A stretch of 8,267 nt of DNA from Alphaproteobacteria bacterium (GTDB lineage: Bacteria; Pseudomonadota; Alphaproteobacteria; Rhizobiales; Aestuariivirgaceae), in contig VAZZ01000039.1 of assembly GCA_005884715.1 (NCBI GenBank), positions 34,773 to 43,039 of the forward strand, given 5' to 3'. The translations under genes and the position numbers were made by a program. The notes beneath the pieces are model-generated. The model was not told where the DNA came from. It saw nothing but the letters and a program-made list of their open reading frames with translations, and searched no databases. Of the stretch, positions 1-6,486 are shown in pieces (the stretch's first letter is position 1; each line of letters begins with the position of its first letter).

Positions 1-129
1 GTGAATGTCTTCATCGGCCTCATCCTGATCTTGGCCGTGGTCGGCGACATCTGGCTGCGCCAGTCCGCGGCCTTGGGGATCATCCTAAAGAGCCTGTTCG
101 CCAGGCGATGGAGGCGCTCCCGTGCCTGA
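1..129 (+). CDS. Sugar ABC transporter permease, C-terminal fragment
   Basis: Only the last 42 codons are in the window; the gene enters from the left in frame 1 and ends at TGA 127-129. The visible residues begin VNVFIGLILILAVVGDIWLRQ, a hydrophobic helix followed by an Arg-rich tail (ARRWRRSRA). This resembles the C-terminal end of monosaccharide (FrcC/RbsC-type) inner-membrane permeases, which usually finish with a last transmembrane helix and a short basic cytoplasmic tail. Its stop overlaps the GTG start of the downstream ATPase by 8 nt, so the two are translationally coupled and in one operon. The permease role is inferred mainly from the neighbour, with the terminal sequence in support. 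The fragment is too short to name the substrate. Confidence 0.75.
   Translation: MNVFIGLILILAVVGDIWLRQSAALGIILKSLFARRWRRSRA
110..114 (+). promoter_or_regulatory. Ribosome binding site of the ABC ATPase
   Basis: GGAGG at 110-114 lies 7 nt before the GTG at 122. This spacing selects GTG 122 over the in-frame ATG at 134 and places the start inside the end of the permease gene. Confidence 0.6.
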
Positions 130-880
130 AGAAATGAGCTCCCTGGAACAGCCCATCATCGAGATGCGCGGCATCAGCAAGGCCTTCGGTCCGGTGCGCG
201 CTCTCGCCGATGTCGATCTGCGCCTGTTTCCCGGGGAAGTCCTTGGTCTCGTCGGCGACAATTCCGCCGGCAAGTCAACTCTGATGAAAATCCTGACCGG
301 CGCCTATCACCGTGACGCGGGCGAGATCCTGGTGGCGGGAAAGACCGTCAACTTCAAGAGCCCACATGAAAGCCGCGATGCCGGGATCGAGATGATCTAC
401 CAGGATTTCGCGTTGTGCGGGAATATGGATGTCGGCCAGAATGTCTTCCTCGGCCGCTGGCCGCGCAAGGGACCGTTCGTCGACCGCAAGACCATGTATT
501 CGGAAGCCGACAACGTGCTGAAGCGGCTCAAGGTCGATGTCAATTCTGTCCATCAGCGGGTCGAGAGCCTGTCGGGGGGACGCCAGCAATCGGTCGCCAT
601 TGCGCGCGCGATTTCATTTGAGCCGCGCGTGGTCGTTCTCGACGAGCCCACCGCCAATCTCTCGGTTGTGGCGACTGAACGGCTGCTCGAAACCATGCTC
701 GAGCTCAAGAAGCACGGCGTCGCCCAGATCATCATTTCCCACAGGCTTCAGGACATCTTTGCCGTCGGCGACCGGGTCATGGTCTTGAAGCGCGGCGAGA
801 ATGTCGGCGAGCGGGAAATCAAGCGCACTACTGAGCATGAGGTCCTCGCGCTCATTGTCTCCGGAAAGCCAGAGAAATAG
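122..880 (+). CDS. Sugar ABC transporter ATP-binding protein (FrcA-like, single-domain)
   Basis: This 252-residue ATPase drives a sugar importer on the cytoplasmic face of the membrane. It has Walker A GDNSAGKST (45-53), Q-loop Gln94 (IYQDF), ABC signature LSGGR (150-154), Walker B VVVLDE (170-175) and switch His207 (IIISHRL). The single nucleotide-binding domain of about 250 residues fits the FrcA type rather than the roughly 500-residue tandem RbsA/XylG type. LMKILTGAY and a GDN-type Walker A are typical of carbohydrate-uptake importers. Two small departures are visible: Ser48 where GDNGAGKST is usual, and LSGGRQQ where LSGGQRQ is usual. Neither removes a catalytic residue. The gene follows the permease with an 8-nt overlap and appears to be the last gene of its operon. 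The sugar is unknown. Confidence 0.92.
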   Translation: MPEEMSSLEQPIIEMRGISKAFGPVRALADVDLRLFPGEVLGLVGDNSAGKSTLMKILTGAYHRDAGEILVAGKTVNFKSPHESRDAGIEMIYQDFALCGNMDVGQNVFLGRWPRKGPFVDRKTMYSEADNVLKRLKVDVNSVHQRVESLSGGRQQSVAIARAISFEPRVVVLDEPTANLSVVATERLLETMLELKKHGVAQIIISHRLQDIFAVGDRVMVLKRGENVGEREIKRTTEHEVLALIVSGKPEK

Positions 881-925
881 GTACGGCCTGCGCTCTCTTG
901 CGAAATCTCCGCTCCACCCACCATC

Positions 926-1028
926 CGTCACCCCGACGAAAGTCGGGGCCCCATTAAATTCTTTCCGCGCAAGCAGCGCCGCCCAGATTGCGCTTATTCA
1001 ATGGGGCCCGGCTTTCGCCGGGATAACG
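926..1028. repeat. Composite palindromic intergenic repeat (RIME/BIME-like)
   Basis: Two arms, 926-955 and 1000-1028, are near-perfect inverted copies of each other. They share a 10-bp perfect inner end (GGGCCCCATT at 946-955 against AATGGGGCCC at 1000-1009) and outer ends CGTCA and TAACG. Each arm is also its own hairpin: CCCCGAC-GAAA-GTCGGGG at 931-948 and CCCGGC-TTTC-GCCGGG at 1007-1022. The 44 bp between the arms (956-999) holds no recognisable gene. This layout matches the small mosaic palindromic repeats scattered between genes in many Alphaproteobacteria. It lies 45 bp after the ATPase stop, so its hairpins could also end or stabilise that transcript. Genome copy number cannot be seen here. 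Confidence 0.75.
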
Positions 1029-1072
1029 ATTTGTGGGAGAGTGCGAACCTTCATTGGTCTTCTTCATCGATG

Positions 1073-1096
1073 ACCCACTTTTCCACGAAAGCGGGT
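1073..1096 (-). terminator. Hairpin just beyond the regulator stop codon
   Basis: ACCCACTTT (1073-1081) and AAAGCGGGT (1088-1096) form a 9-bp stem with a 6-nt loop. On the - strand RNA the one imperfect position becomes a G-U pair, so the stem is complete in the direction of the regulator transcript, and it starts one nt after the TAG at 1098-1100. No run of U follows it, so it is a weak intrinsic terminator at best, or an mRNA 3'-end stabiliser. Confidence 0.35.
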
Positions 1097-1097
1097 A

Positions 1098-2087
1098 CTA
1101 GCCCGTACCGGTGACGCCGAGAATCGGCACGCCCCGCTCACGATAGGGCGTCCTGCCATAGAAAGCGCGATAGCATTTCGAGAAATGCGAGGGCGAGGAG
1201 AAGCCGCAGGCGAGTGCCACATTGATGACCGACATGTCGGTCTGTAACAGCAGCGAGCGCGCTTTTTTGAGCCTCAATTCGAGGTAGTAGCGCTTGGGCG
1301 AGCGGTCGAGATAGCGCCGGAACAGGCGTTCGAGCTGGCGTGCCGAGAGACCCGCCTGGCGGGCCAACACGCTCGGCGACAAAGGCTCTTCGAGATTATT
1401 CTCCATCTCCTCGATGATGCCGACGAGCTTGGGATGGCGCGCCCCGATACGCGCGGGCAGCGACATGCGCTGATGCTCGCTGTGATGGCGGATTGGCGAA
1501 TGCAGCACGAGTTCGGCGACATTGGCGGCGAGATCGGGCCCGTGCTGGCTGGCGATCAGGGCAAGCATCATATCGAGTGCCGATGTTCCGCCGGCACTGG
1601 TGAAGCGGTCGCGATCGATTTCGAACAACCCGCCGGTCGCTTCGATTTCCGGGAAAGCCTCCGCGAAGCCCGGGAGGTTTTCCCAATGGATGGTGCAGCG
1701 ATAACCATCGAGAATATGGGCTTCGGCGAGGATATGAGCTCCGGTGCAGACAGCGCCGATATCCATGCCGCGTCTTGCTGCCTTGCGCAGCCAGTTCACC
1801 AGCCTTTTGTCGACATGATGCTGGACATTGAGACCGCCGCAGACGATGACCGTATCGTGCTCGTTGATCTGGTCGAGATCCCCATCGACCATGGCGAGAA
1901 TCCCGTTCGAGGCGGCGACCGGCTTACCGTCGACCGAATGCATGGCCCATTTATAAAGAGGCTTTTCGGCGCAGCGATTGGCGAGCCGTAGCGGCTCGAT
2001 GGCAGCTGTGGTCGGCATCATGGTGAATTCGGGGACCATGATGAAGGCAAATTTCTGCGGCCATTCCTGAGGCTTGTCGCCGAACAT
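1098..2087 (-). CDS. GATase-1-like/AraC family transcriptional regulator (GbdR/SouR/ArgR type)
   Basis: This 329-residue regulator has two parts. Residues about 11-200 form a DJ-1/PfpI (class I glutamine amidotransferase-like) sensor domain, with the landmark AVCTGAHILA around Cys114. Residues about 235-320 form an AraC-type pair of helix-turn-helix motifs (SPSVLARQAGLSARQLERLF and, after it, VALACGFSSPSHFSKCYRAF). The family includes GbdR, SouR, CdhR and ArgR of Pseudomonas, which sense small amino or quaternary-amine metabolites without amidotransferase activity. ATG 2087 is chosen because GGAAG lies 4 nt upstream and it gives the usual family length; a longer open frame to 2270 adds residues unlike the family. 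It is divergent from the metF-like gene and close to the sox operon, so it is a likely activator of sarcosine/betaine catabolism. That role is inferred from context; the family call is firm. Confidence 0.9.
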   Translation of the reverse strand: MFGDKPQEWPQKFAFIMVPEFTMMPTTAAIEPLRLANRCAEKPLYKWAMHSVDGKPVAASNGILAMVDGDLDQINEHDTVIVCGGLNVQHHVDKRLVNWLRKAARRGMDIGAVCTGAHILAEAHILDGYRCTIHWENLPGFAEAFPEIEATGGLFEIDRDRFTSAGGTSALDMMLALIASQHGPDLAANVAELVLHSPIRHHSEHQRMSLPARIGARHPKLVGIIEEMENNLEEPLSPSVLARQAGLSARQLERLFRRYLDRSPKRYYLELRLKKARSLLLQTDMSVINVALACGFSSPSHFSKCYRAFYGRTPYRERGVPILGVTGTG

Positions 2088-2110
2088 GGGGCTTCCGATT
2101 GGTTGTCTTG

Positions 2111-2134
2111 GGCCCAATAATACCAATATGGGCC
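2111..2134. promoter_or_regulatory. Inverted repeat near the regulator start
   Basis: GGCCCA (2111-2116) and TGGGCC (2129-2134) are perfect inverted arms around a 12-bp AT-rich spacer that includes AATAATACCAAT. The centre lies about 35 bp upstream of the regulator ATG, where an operator for autoregulation could sit. Arms of 6 bp can occur by chance, so this is only a candidate. Confidence 0.3.
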
Positions 2135-2188
2135 TTTGTCCATCTGCGCCATACGATGGCACGAATACGACAGGAGAAAGGAAGGCCG

Positions 2189-2216
2189 GTCGCAACCGGA
2201 ACTGCCCGTGTCGCAA
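2189..2216. promoter_or_regulatory. Candidate AraC-type direct-repeat operator
   Basis: GTCGCAA occurs at 2189-2195 and again at 2210-2216, exactly 21 bp apart (two helical turns), in the divergent region. The second copy reads TGTCGC. From memory, Pseudomonas ArgR, a member of the same GATase-1/AraC family, recognises TGTCGC-N8-AA half-sites in direct repeat, so the core matches although the AA at the end of each half-site is not in register. The pair ends about 75 bp before the metF-like start, compatible with activation of that gene. The first copy is embedded in a palindrome CCGGT-CGCA-ACCGG (2186-2199). Confidence 0.45.
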
Positions 2217-2290
2217 ATTCTCATGCGTCGGCCAGGCGAGCGGATAATGGTGGCTGATCCAGTCCGCCATCGGGAGTTAAAGCTTTGAAC

Positions 2291-3178
2291 ATGTTCTCGA
2301 AGCTCAAGGTTGAAGCCAGCGACATGCCAGCCCTGGTCGCTGCATTCCTGTCGCGGCTTTCCATCGAGATCACGCCCAAGCAGGTCGAAAAGGTAGGCCT
2401 GCTCAGGGACAAGTTGCCGCAAGGCACTTGCGTTTATGTCGCTTTGATCGACCCGGCGGACCTGGCGTTGCAGATCGAGGCCGTGGCAGCCATTCGCGCC
2501 GCCGGCCTCGAGCCGGTGCCCCATGTGCCGGCCCGTTTTGTCAGGGACAAGTCCGATCTCGATCGTCGTCTCGCCCATTTCGCCGAACGGGGCGAAGTGC
2601 ATCAGGCGCTTGTCCTCGGCGGCGGCGCGCCACAGCCTTTGGGCATCTTTGATGCGGCAATCCAGCTTCTCGAGACCGGGCTGTTCGAGACCTATGGGAT
2701 CAGGAAGATCGGCCTTGCCGGCCATCCTGAAGGCAATCCGGACATCATCAAGGCGAAGGGCGAGGCAGCTCTTGCCGAGGCGCTGAAGGTCAAGCAGGCC
2801 TATCTCGCGGCACATAAAATTGAAGGCTATATCGCCACCCAGTTTCTGTTTGAGGCGGGGCCTGTGGCTTATTGGGCCAAAAGCCTGCGCGATGAGGGCA
2901 TAACCCTTCCTATCCATGTCGGCGTGCCGGGACCGGCGACGATCAAGACGCTGGTCAAGTACGCCGCTATGTGCGGTGTCGGCAATTCGGCCCGCTTCAT
3001 TCGCAAACAGGCGCTGAACGTCACCAAGCTGCTGACGGTTTCGAGCCCGGATGTCTTTGTCGAGAACCTAACGAAGCTCCATTTTGAAAAGCCGGAGCTC
3101 GGCGTCGCCGGACCGCATCTCTATCCCTTTGGCGGTTTCGACAAGCTCCTCGACTGGGTCTCCTCAAGGTCATCGTGA
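2291..3178 (+). CDS. Methylenetetrahydrofolate reductase-like protein
   Basis: This protein of about 295 residues is a MetF-like TIM barrel. The family reduces 5,10-methylene-THF to 5-methyl-THF with a flavin. Recognisable elements are SIEITPK (24-30), whose Glu26 matches the catalytic Glu of the E. coli MetF motif SFEFFPP. Others are PHVPAR (77-82), VLGGGAP (108-114), GLAGHPEGNP (141-150), TQFLFE (183-188, as in the family TQxxF strand) and PGPA (213-216). Two starts are possible: ATG 2291, and in-frame TTG 2285, which is better spaced (8 nt) from GGGAG at 2272-2276. The gene is divergent from the regulator and convergent with soxG. Because sarcosine oxidase releases its C1 unit as methylene-THF, this enzyme probably handles that unit. 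Divergent MetF-like proteins in methylamine and betaine clusters may have other folate roles, so the exact reaction is uncertain. Confidence 0.85.
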   Translation: MFSKLKVEASDMPALVAAFLSRLSIEITPKQVEKVGLLRDKLPQGTCVYVALIDPADLALQIEAVAAIRAAGLEPVPHVPARFVRDKSDLDRRLAHFAERGEVHQALVLGGGAPQPLGIFDAAIQLLETGLFETYGIRKIGLAGHPEGNPDIIKAKGEAALAEALKVKQAYLAAHKIEGYIATQFLFEAGPVAYWAKSLRDEGITLPIHVGVPGPATIKTLVKYAAMCGVGNSARFIRKQALNVTKLLTVSSPDVFVENLTKLHFEKPELGVAGPHLYPFGGFDKLLDWVSSRSS

Positions 3179-3195
3179 TCCGCGGTGCTAAGCGC

Positions 3196-3214
3196 CGCTT
3201 TTCCGGAAAAAGCG
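3196..3214. terminator. Hairpin between convergent metF-like and soxG
   Basis: CGCTTTTCC (3196-3204) is followed at once by GGAAAAAGCG (3205-3214), an inverted repeat with one extra A. It lies in the 70-bp gap between two convergent genes, where a bidirectional terminator is expected. There is no clear T run on either side, so function is uncertain. Confidence 0.3.
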
Positions 3215-3248
3215 TCCGAATTCCTAGACGAGCAGAAGGAGAAAAAGC

Positions 3249-3860
3249 CTAAACCGTCGGCGTCGCCTGGCGGCCAAATGGCCTGAGCGCCGCGACAGCG
3301 CGGCCATTGGCCAGAAACCAATCCCAGGCATAATCCGCATAGGAGCGGAACACATAGACATCGATCACGTCCGGCCCCGCGCTCACAATGTGGAGGAGGG
3401 CGGCGATTTCCGCAAAACGCAGGCGGCGCACAGTTCCCGCCGCATATTCGGGCGACAGTAGATCGAGCGTTGACCCCTTGAGGAGAACCATGCGGGCATC
3501 ATCGCCTTCCACCCGGATGATGCTGCGCATATCGGACACATCGACGGCAAACGAATGGATGCCGGCGAGCGCCTTGCGCAGGGCGGACAGGAGCTCTCCC
3601 GTCTTGGCTCTCGGAAAGAGAATGAGCCATTGATCGGTGGACAGCCACAGCGCCTGGATGTCGCCCCAGGCGGCGCTGGTGCGCGGCGCTTTGGGCAGGT
3701 CGAGGCCCAGCACCTCCTTGACGGCAGCCATGAATTTGCGCTCGCCCGCAAGCCCTCTGAGATCGATCATGCCGCGGCCGGTGATTTCGCGGATCTCGAC
3801 CGAGAGATCTGCCGGGCCTTCGCGTGATTGGAGCGCGCTTTCGAACTGGGCCTCAGACAT
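3249..3860 (-). CDS. soxG: Sarcosine oxidase, gamma subunit
   Basis: This 203-residue subunit belongs to the cytoplasmic heterotetrameric sarcosine oxidase. The gamma subunit has no cofactor of its own; it resembles part of the GcvT fold and packs against the alpha subunit's C-terminal folate-binding domain. Family-like stretches are EIREITGRGMIDLRG (about 22-36), QALWLSTDQWLIL (about 69-81), VDVSDMRSIIRVEG and the end region DVYVFRSYADYAWDWF. ATG 3860 is chosen over the upstream in-frame ATG at 3968 because a strong AAGGAGGGG lies 10 nt upstream and MSEAQFES matches a normal N-terminus. The start overlaps the soxA stop by 8 nt (ATGTCTGA). It is the last gene of the operon and appears intact, ending in TAG. 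Confidence 0.9.
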   Translation of the reverse strand: MSEAQFESALQSREGPADLSVEIREITGRGMIDLRGLAGERKFMAAVKEVLGLDLPKAPRTSAAWGDIQALWLSTDQWLILFPRAKTGELLSALRKALAGIHSFAVDVSDMRSIIRVEGDDARMVLLKGSTLDLLSPEYAAGTVRRLRFAEIAALLHIVSAGPDVIDVYVFRSYADYAWDWFLANGRAVAALRPFGRQATPTV

Positions 3861-5025
3861 TCTGGCGGCTCCCCTCCTTGTCATAGAAAACCGGATCGGT
3901 GATACGGGCCCTGACCACCTTGCCTTCGAGCGGGAAGGACAATGTCTCGCCCATCCGGTTGCGGCCATCCTCGATCAGCGCCATGGCGATTGAACGATCG
4001 AGCGTTGGCGAATAATAGGTCGAAGTGACCTGGCCGATCATCTCCATCGGCGGCTTGTCCTTGATCGTGCGCACCGCATAGGCGCCGTCCGGCAGAACCT
4101 CCTTCGGATCGTCCGTCAGGAGCCCGACCAGCTGCTTGCGGCCGGCACTTTTGAGGAAGGATTGCTCAAGCGAGCGCTTGCCGATGAAATCCGCCTTTTT
4201 CTTCGACACCAGGCCGTCGAGCCCGACATCGAAGGGCGTCACCGTGCCGTCGGTTTCATCGCCGACGACGATATAGCCTTTCTCGGCGCGCAGCACATGC
4301 AGCGCCTCGGTGCCATAGGCCTCGATGCCGAATTCGGCACCGGCAGCGAGGATCTGATCCCACACGCTGCGGCCGAAATTGGCGGGCGTTGCTACCTCAT
4401 AGGAAAGCTCGCCCGAGAAGCTGATGCGATACAGCCTGACCGGATAGGTGCCGAGCCGGCCTTCCTTCATCGCCATATGGGGGAAGCCTTCGGCCGAGAT
4501 ATCGAAATCGGGTGCGAGCTTCGACAGGACCTCGCGCGCCTTGGGTCCGGCAATGGCGAATTGCGCCCATTGCTCGGTGACCGGCGTCACGAAGACCTTG
4601 TACTGCGTCCACTCAGTTTGCAGCCACTCCTCGAGCCAGGCCGCGATGCGATCGGCTCCTCCCGAGGTCGTATGCATCAGGAAATGATCATCGCCGAGAC
4701 GCACGGTGACGCCGTCGTCGATGAGGAAGCCGAGCTCGTTCATCATCAGACCATAGCGGCAGCGCCCGACCTTCAGGCTCGAGAACATGTTGGTGTAGAT
4801 GCGGTCGAGGAATTCCGCCGCATCCGGTCCCTTTATCTCGATCTTGCCCAGCGTCGAGGCGTCGAGCAGGCCGACCTTGCGCCGCACGGCGAGGATTTCG
4901 CGGTTGATCGCGGCATGCTTGTCTTCGCCGGCGCGCGGATAGGTATAAGCGCGCCGCCATTGGCCGACCGGCTCGAAAACGGCGTTCTGCGCTTTATGCC
5001 AGCGGAAGATAGCGGTGCGGCGCAC
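3853..5025 (-). CDS. soxA: SoxA segment 3: GcvT-like folate-binding domain
   Basis: The open frame after the second amber runs 5040-3853 (395 codons); the first possible start is GTG 5025, giving 390 residues. It reads as an aminomethyltransferase (GcvT) fold: VGLLDASTLGKIEIKG, YTNMFSSLKVGRCRYGLM, YGTEALHVLRAEKGYI, TPFDVGLDGLVSKKKADFIG and the C-terminal RITDPVFYDKEG. In SoxA this domain binds tetrahydrofolate and receives the methylene from sarcosine. No ribosome binding site precedes GTG 5025. The residues just before it (NLFLPVRRT) belong to the domain's usual entry, so it is better seen as the tail of a fused protein than as a separate gene. Its stop overlaps the soxG start by 8 nt. Confidence 0.65.
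   Translation of the reverse strand: MRRTAIFRWHKAQNAVFEPVGQWRRAYTYPRAGEDKHAAINREILAVRRKVGLLDASTLGKIEIKGPDAAEFLDRIYTNMFSSLKVGRCRYGLMMNELGFLIDDGVTVRLGDDHFLMHTTSGGADRIAAWLEEWLQTEWTQYKVFVTPVTEQWAQFAIAGPKAREVLSKLAPDFDISAEGFPHMAMKEGRLGTYPVRLYRISFSGELSYEVATPANFGRSVWDQILAAGAEFGIEAYGTEALHVLRAEKGYIVVGDETDGTVTPFDVGLDGLVSKKKADFIGKRSLEQSFLKSAGRKQLVGLLTDDPKEVLPDGAYAVRTIKDKPPMEMIGQVTSTYYSPTLDRSIAMALIEDGRNRMGETLSFPLEGKVVRARITDPVFYDKEGSRQNV
3871..3879 (-). promoter_or_regulatory. Ribosome binding site of soxG
   Basis: AAGGAGGGG read on the - strand lies 10 nt before ATG 3860, inside the end of soxA. It fixes the soxG start and lets soxG be translated on its own, whatever happens at the amber codons in soxA. 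Confidence 0.6.
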
Positions 5026-5040
5026 CGGCAGGAACAGGTT

Positions 5041-6444
5041 CTAGGGCGGGCGGAAGGTGGTGGTGCCGATCTCGGGGATGGTTTTCCCGCTCGCATCGGC
5101 AAGGATGCCGAGCGCATTGATGTTCGAAGTCTTGCCCTGGTCGGTCGCCATGCCGAGCGTCGTATAGCGCTTGGTGTGCTCGACCGAGGCGTAACCTTCG
5201 CGCTGCGCCAGTTCGAGATCGGCGGCCGTGACGTCATTCTGGAAGTCGATGAAGTGCTTGTTGCCTTCATTGTACTTTCCGGTGGCGGGCGAAAACCAGA
5301 TCGGCTCCAGCGGATTTTGCGGAACAGCTTCAGCCTTGGACGGCGTGAGCTTCTGAGATTTTGCCTTGGGCAGCGCCGATTTTACTGCCGCTTCGCCCGC
5401 GGCATAACCTTCACTGAGGCAGCCGGCCATGTCCATTGTGCCATTGGCCGAGCCCACGGCCTGGATCTGGTCGTGATGCTTGCCGGGCTTGTAGCTCTGA
5501 AGCCCGCTGTCGAAGGTGAGCTTGCCGCCATTATGGCACCACAGGTTGACGACCGGGTTGAAGCCGCCCGACATGGCGACGAAATCGCAAGCGACGCGGC
5601 TTTCATTGACGACACGGCCTTGTCCCTGGCGCCATGAAGCGATCTTGACGCCGGTGAGAGTGAGACCGCCGAAGCCGGTTTCGACACCGGCGATGGCATG
5701 ACCGGGAATGATCTCGATGCCGGCATTGCGCGCGTCTCGGGCACGGGCGCCGCTCATGTCCGAGCGCACATCGACGATCGATGCAATGCCCACGCCGGCG
5801 CGCTTGAGGGAAAGCGCCGTCAGATAGGCATCATCATTGTTGGTAAAGACGACGCCGCGCATGCCTGGCGCAACGCCATAGCGTTCGACCAAAGCGCGCG
5901 CTGCAGTCGCGAGCATGATGCCGGGCCGATCATTGTTAGCGAAGGCAATCGGCCGCTCGATGGCACCGGTGGCGAGGATCACCTGCTTCGCCCGCAGCTT
6001 CCACAGACGGTGGCGCGGCTTACCCTTGGCGAGGCTTTTAGGATCGTGATCGCTCACCCGCTCGAACAGCATGATATGGTTGTGATGCCAATGCCCGACC
6101 GCGGTGGTGCGCGTCATCACATGGACATTGTCGGCCTCGGCCAGCAGTTGGGCACGATTGCGCACCCAGTCGAGCTGCGGCGTGCCCTCGATGGTTCCAC
6201 TCGATAGATCGGCGATGCCGCCGAAACACGGTGTCTCATCGCAGATGATGACGCGCGCACCTGAGGCCTGTGCGGCTTCGGCAGCGGCAATTCCGGCAAT
6301 GCCCGCGCCGATGATAAGGATATCGCAATGCGCATGCATATGCTCATAGGTGTCGGGGTCTGGCCCATCGGGCGCCTTGCCGAGGCCGGCGGCGCGCCGG
6401 ATCATCGGCTCATAGACATTCTTCCAGAAGGCCTGCGGCCACAT
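5041..6444 (-). CDS. soxA: SoxA segment 2: FAD/NAD-binding core and linker
   Basis: The open frame between the two ambers runs 6486-5041 (481 codons); the first ATG in it is 6444 (467 residues). The dinucleotide-binding fingerprint IIGAGIAGIAAAEAAQ is followed by VIICDE, then by LATGAIERPIAFANNDRPG, AMSGGFNPVV, and AVGSANGTMDMAGCLSEGYAAG, the usual order in pyridine nucleotide-disulfide oxidoreductase-like SoxA cores. The end (DLELAQREGYASVEHTKRYT, GMATDQGKTSN, TTTFRPP) is the SoxA A3-type linker. Starting at ATG 6444 would drop the conserved stretch ISRFIPGGFYYKTF encoded just after the first TAG, and no Shine-Dalgarno-like sequence precedes it (upstream reads CTACTACAAGACCTTC). Independent initiation therefore looks poor. 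The segment is homologous to the middle of a fused SoxA; stand-alone relatives exist (HcnB/OoxA-like). Confidence 0.65.
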   Translation of the reverse strand: MWPQAFWKNVYEPMIRRAAGLGKAPDGPDPDTYEHMHAHCDILIIGAGIAGIAAAEAAQASGARVIICDETPCFGGIADLSSGTIEGTPQLDWVRNRAQLLAEADNVHVMTRTTAVGHWHHNHIMLFERVSDHDPKSLAKGKPRHRLWKLRAKQVILATGAIERPIAFANNDRPGIMLATAARALVERYGVAPGMRGVVFTNNDDAYLTALSLKRAGVGIASIVDVRSDMSGARARDARNAGIEIIPGHAIAGVETGFGGLTLTGVKIASWRQGQGRVVNESRVACDFVAMSGGFNPVVNLWCHNGGKLTFDSGLQSYKPGKHHDQIQAVGSANGTMDMAGCLSEGYAAGEAAVKSALPKAKSQKLTPSKAEAVPQNPLEPIWFSPATGKYNEGNKHFIDFQNDVTAADLELAQREGYASVEHTKRYTTLGMATDQGKTSNINALGILADASGKTIPEIGTTTFRPP

Positions 6445-6486
6445 GAAGGTCTTGTAGTAGAACCCGCCCGGGATGAAGCGCGAGAT

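Noticed and set aside
122..880. Ser48 in the Walker A and LSGGRQQ signature of the ABC ATPase as signs of inactivation
   Set aside because: The Gly-Lys-Ser/Thr core, Walker B Glu, Q-loop and switch His are all present, so these are tolerable substitutions.
1434..1991. A 185-codon + strand open frame opposite the regulator
   Set aside because: It is antisense to the conserved GATase-like and AraC domains and has no domain of its own.
2018..2917. A 299-codon - strand open frame across the divergent region and the metF-like gene
   Set aside because: It overlaps the regulator start and lies antisense to well-conserved MetF-like sequence; no recognisable domain.
4162..5637. A 491-codon + strand open frame opposite soxA
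   Set aside because: It is antisense to conserved SoxA sequence and spans two of its segments. Its composition (Arg, Asp, Glu, Gly, Leu rich, no domain) is typical of a GC-rich shadow frame.
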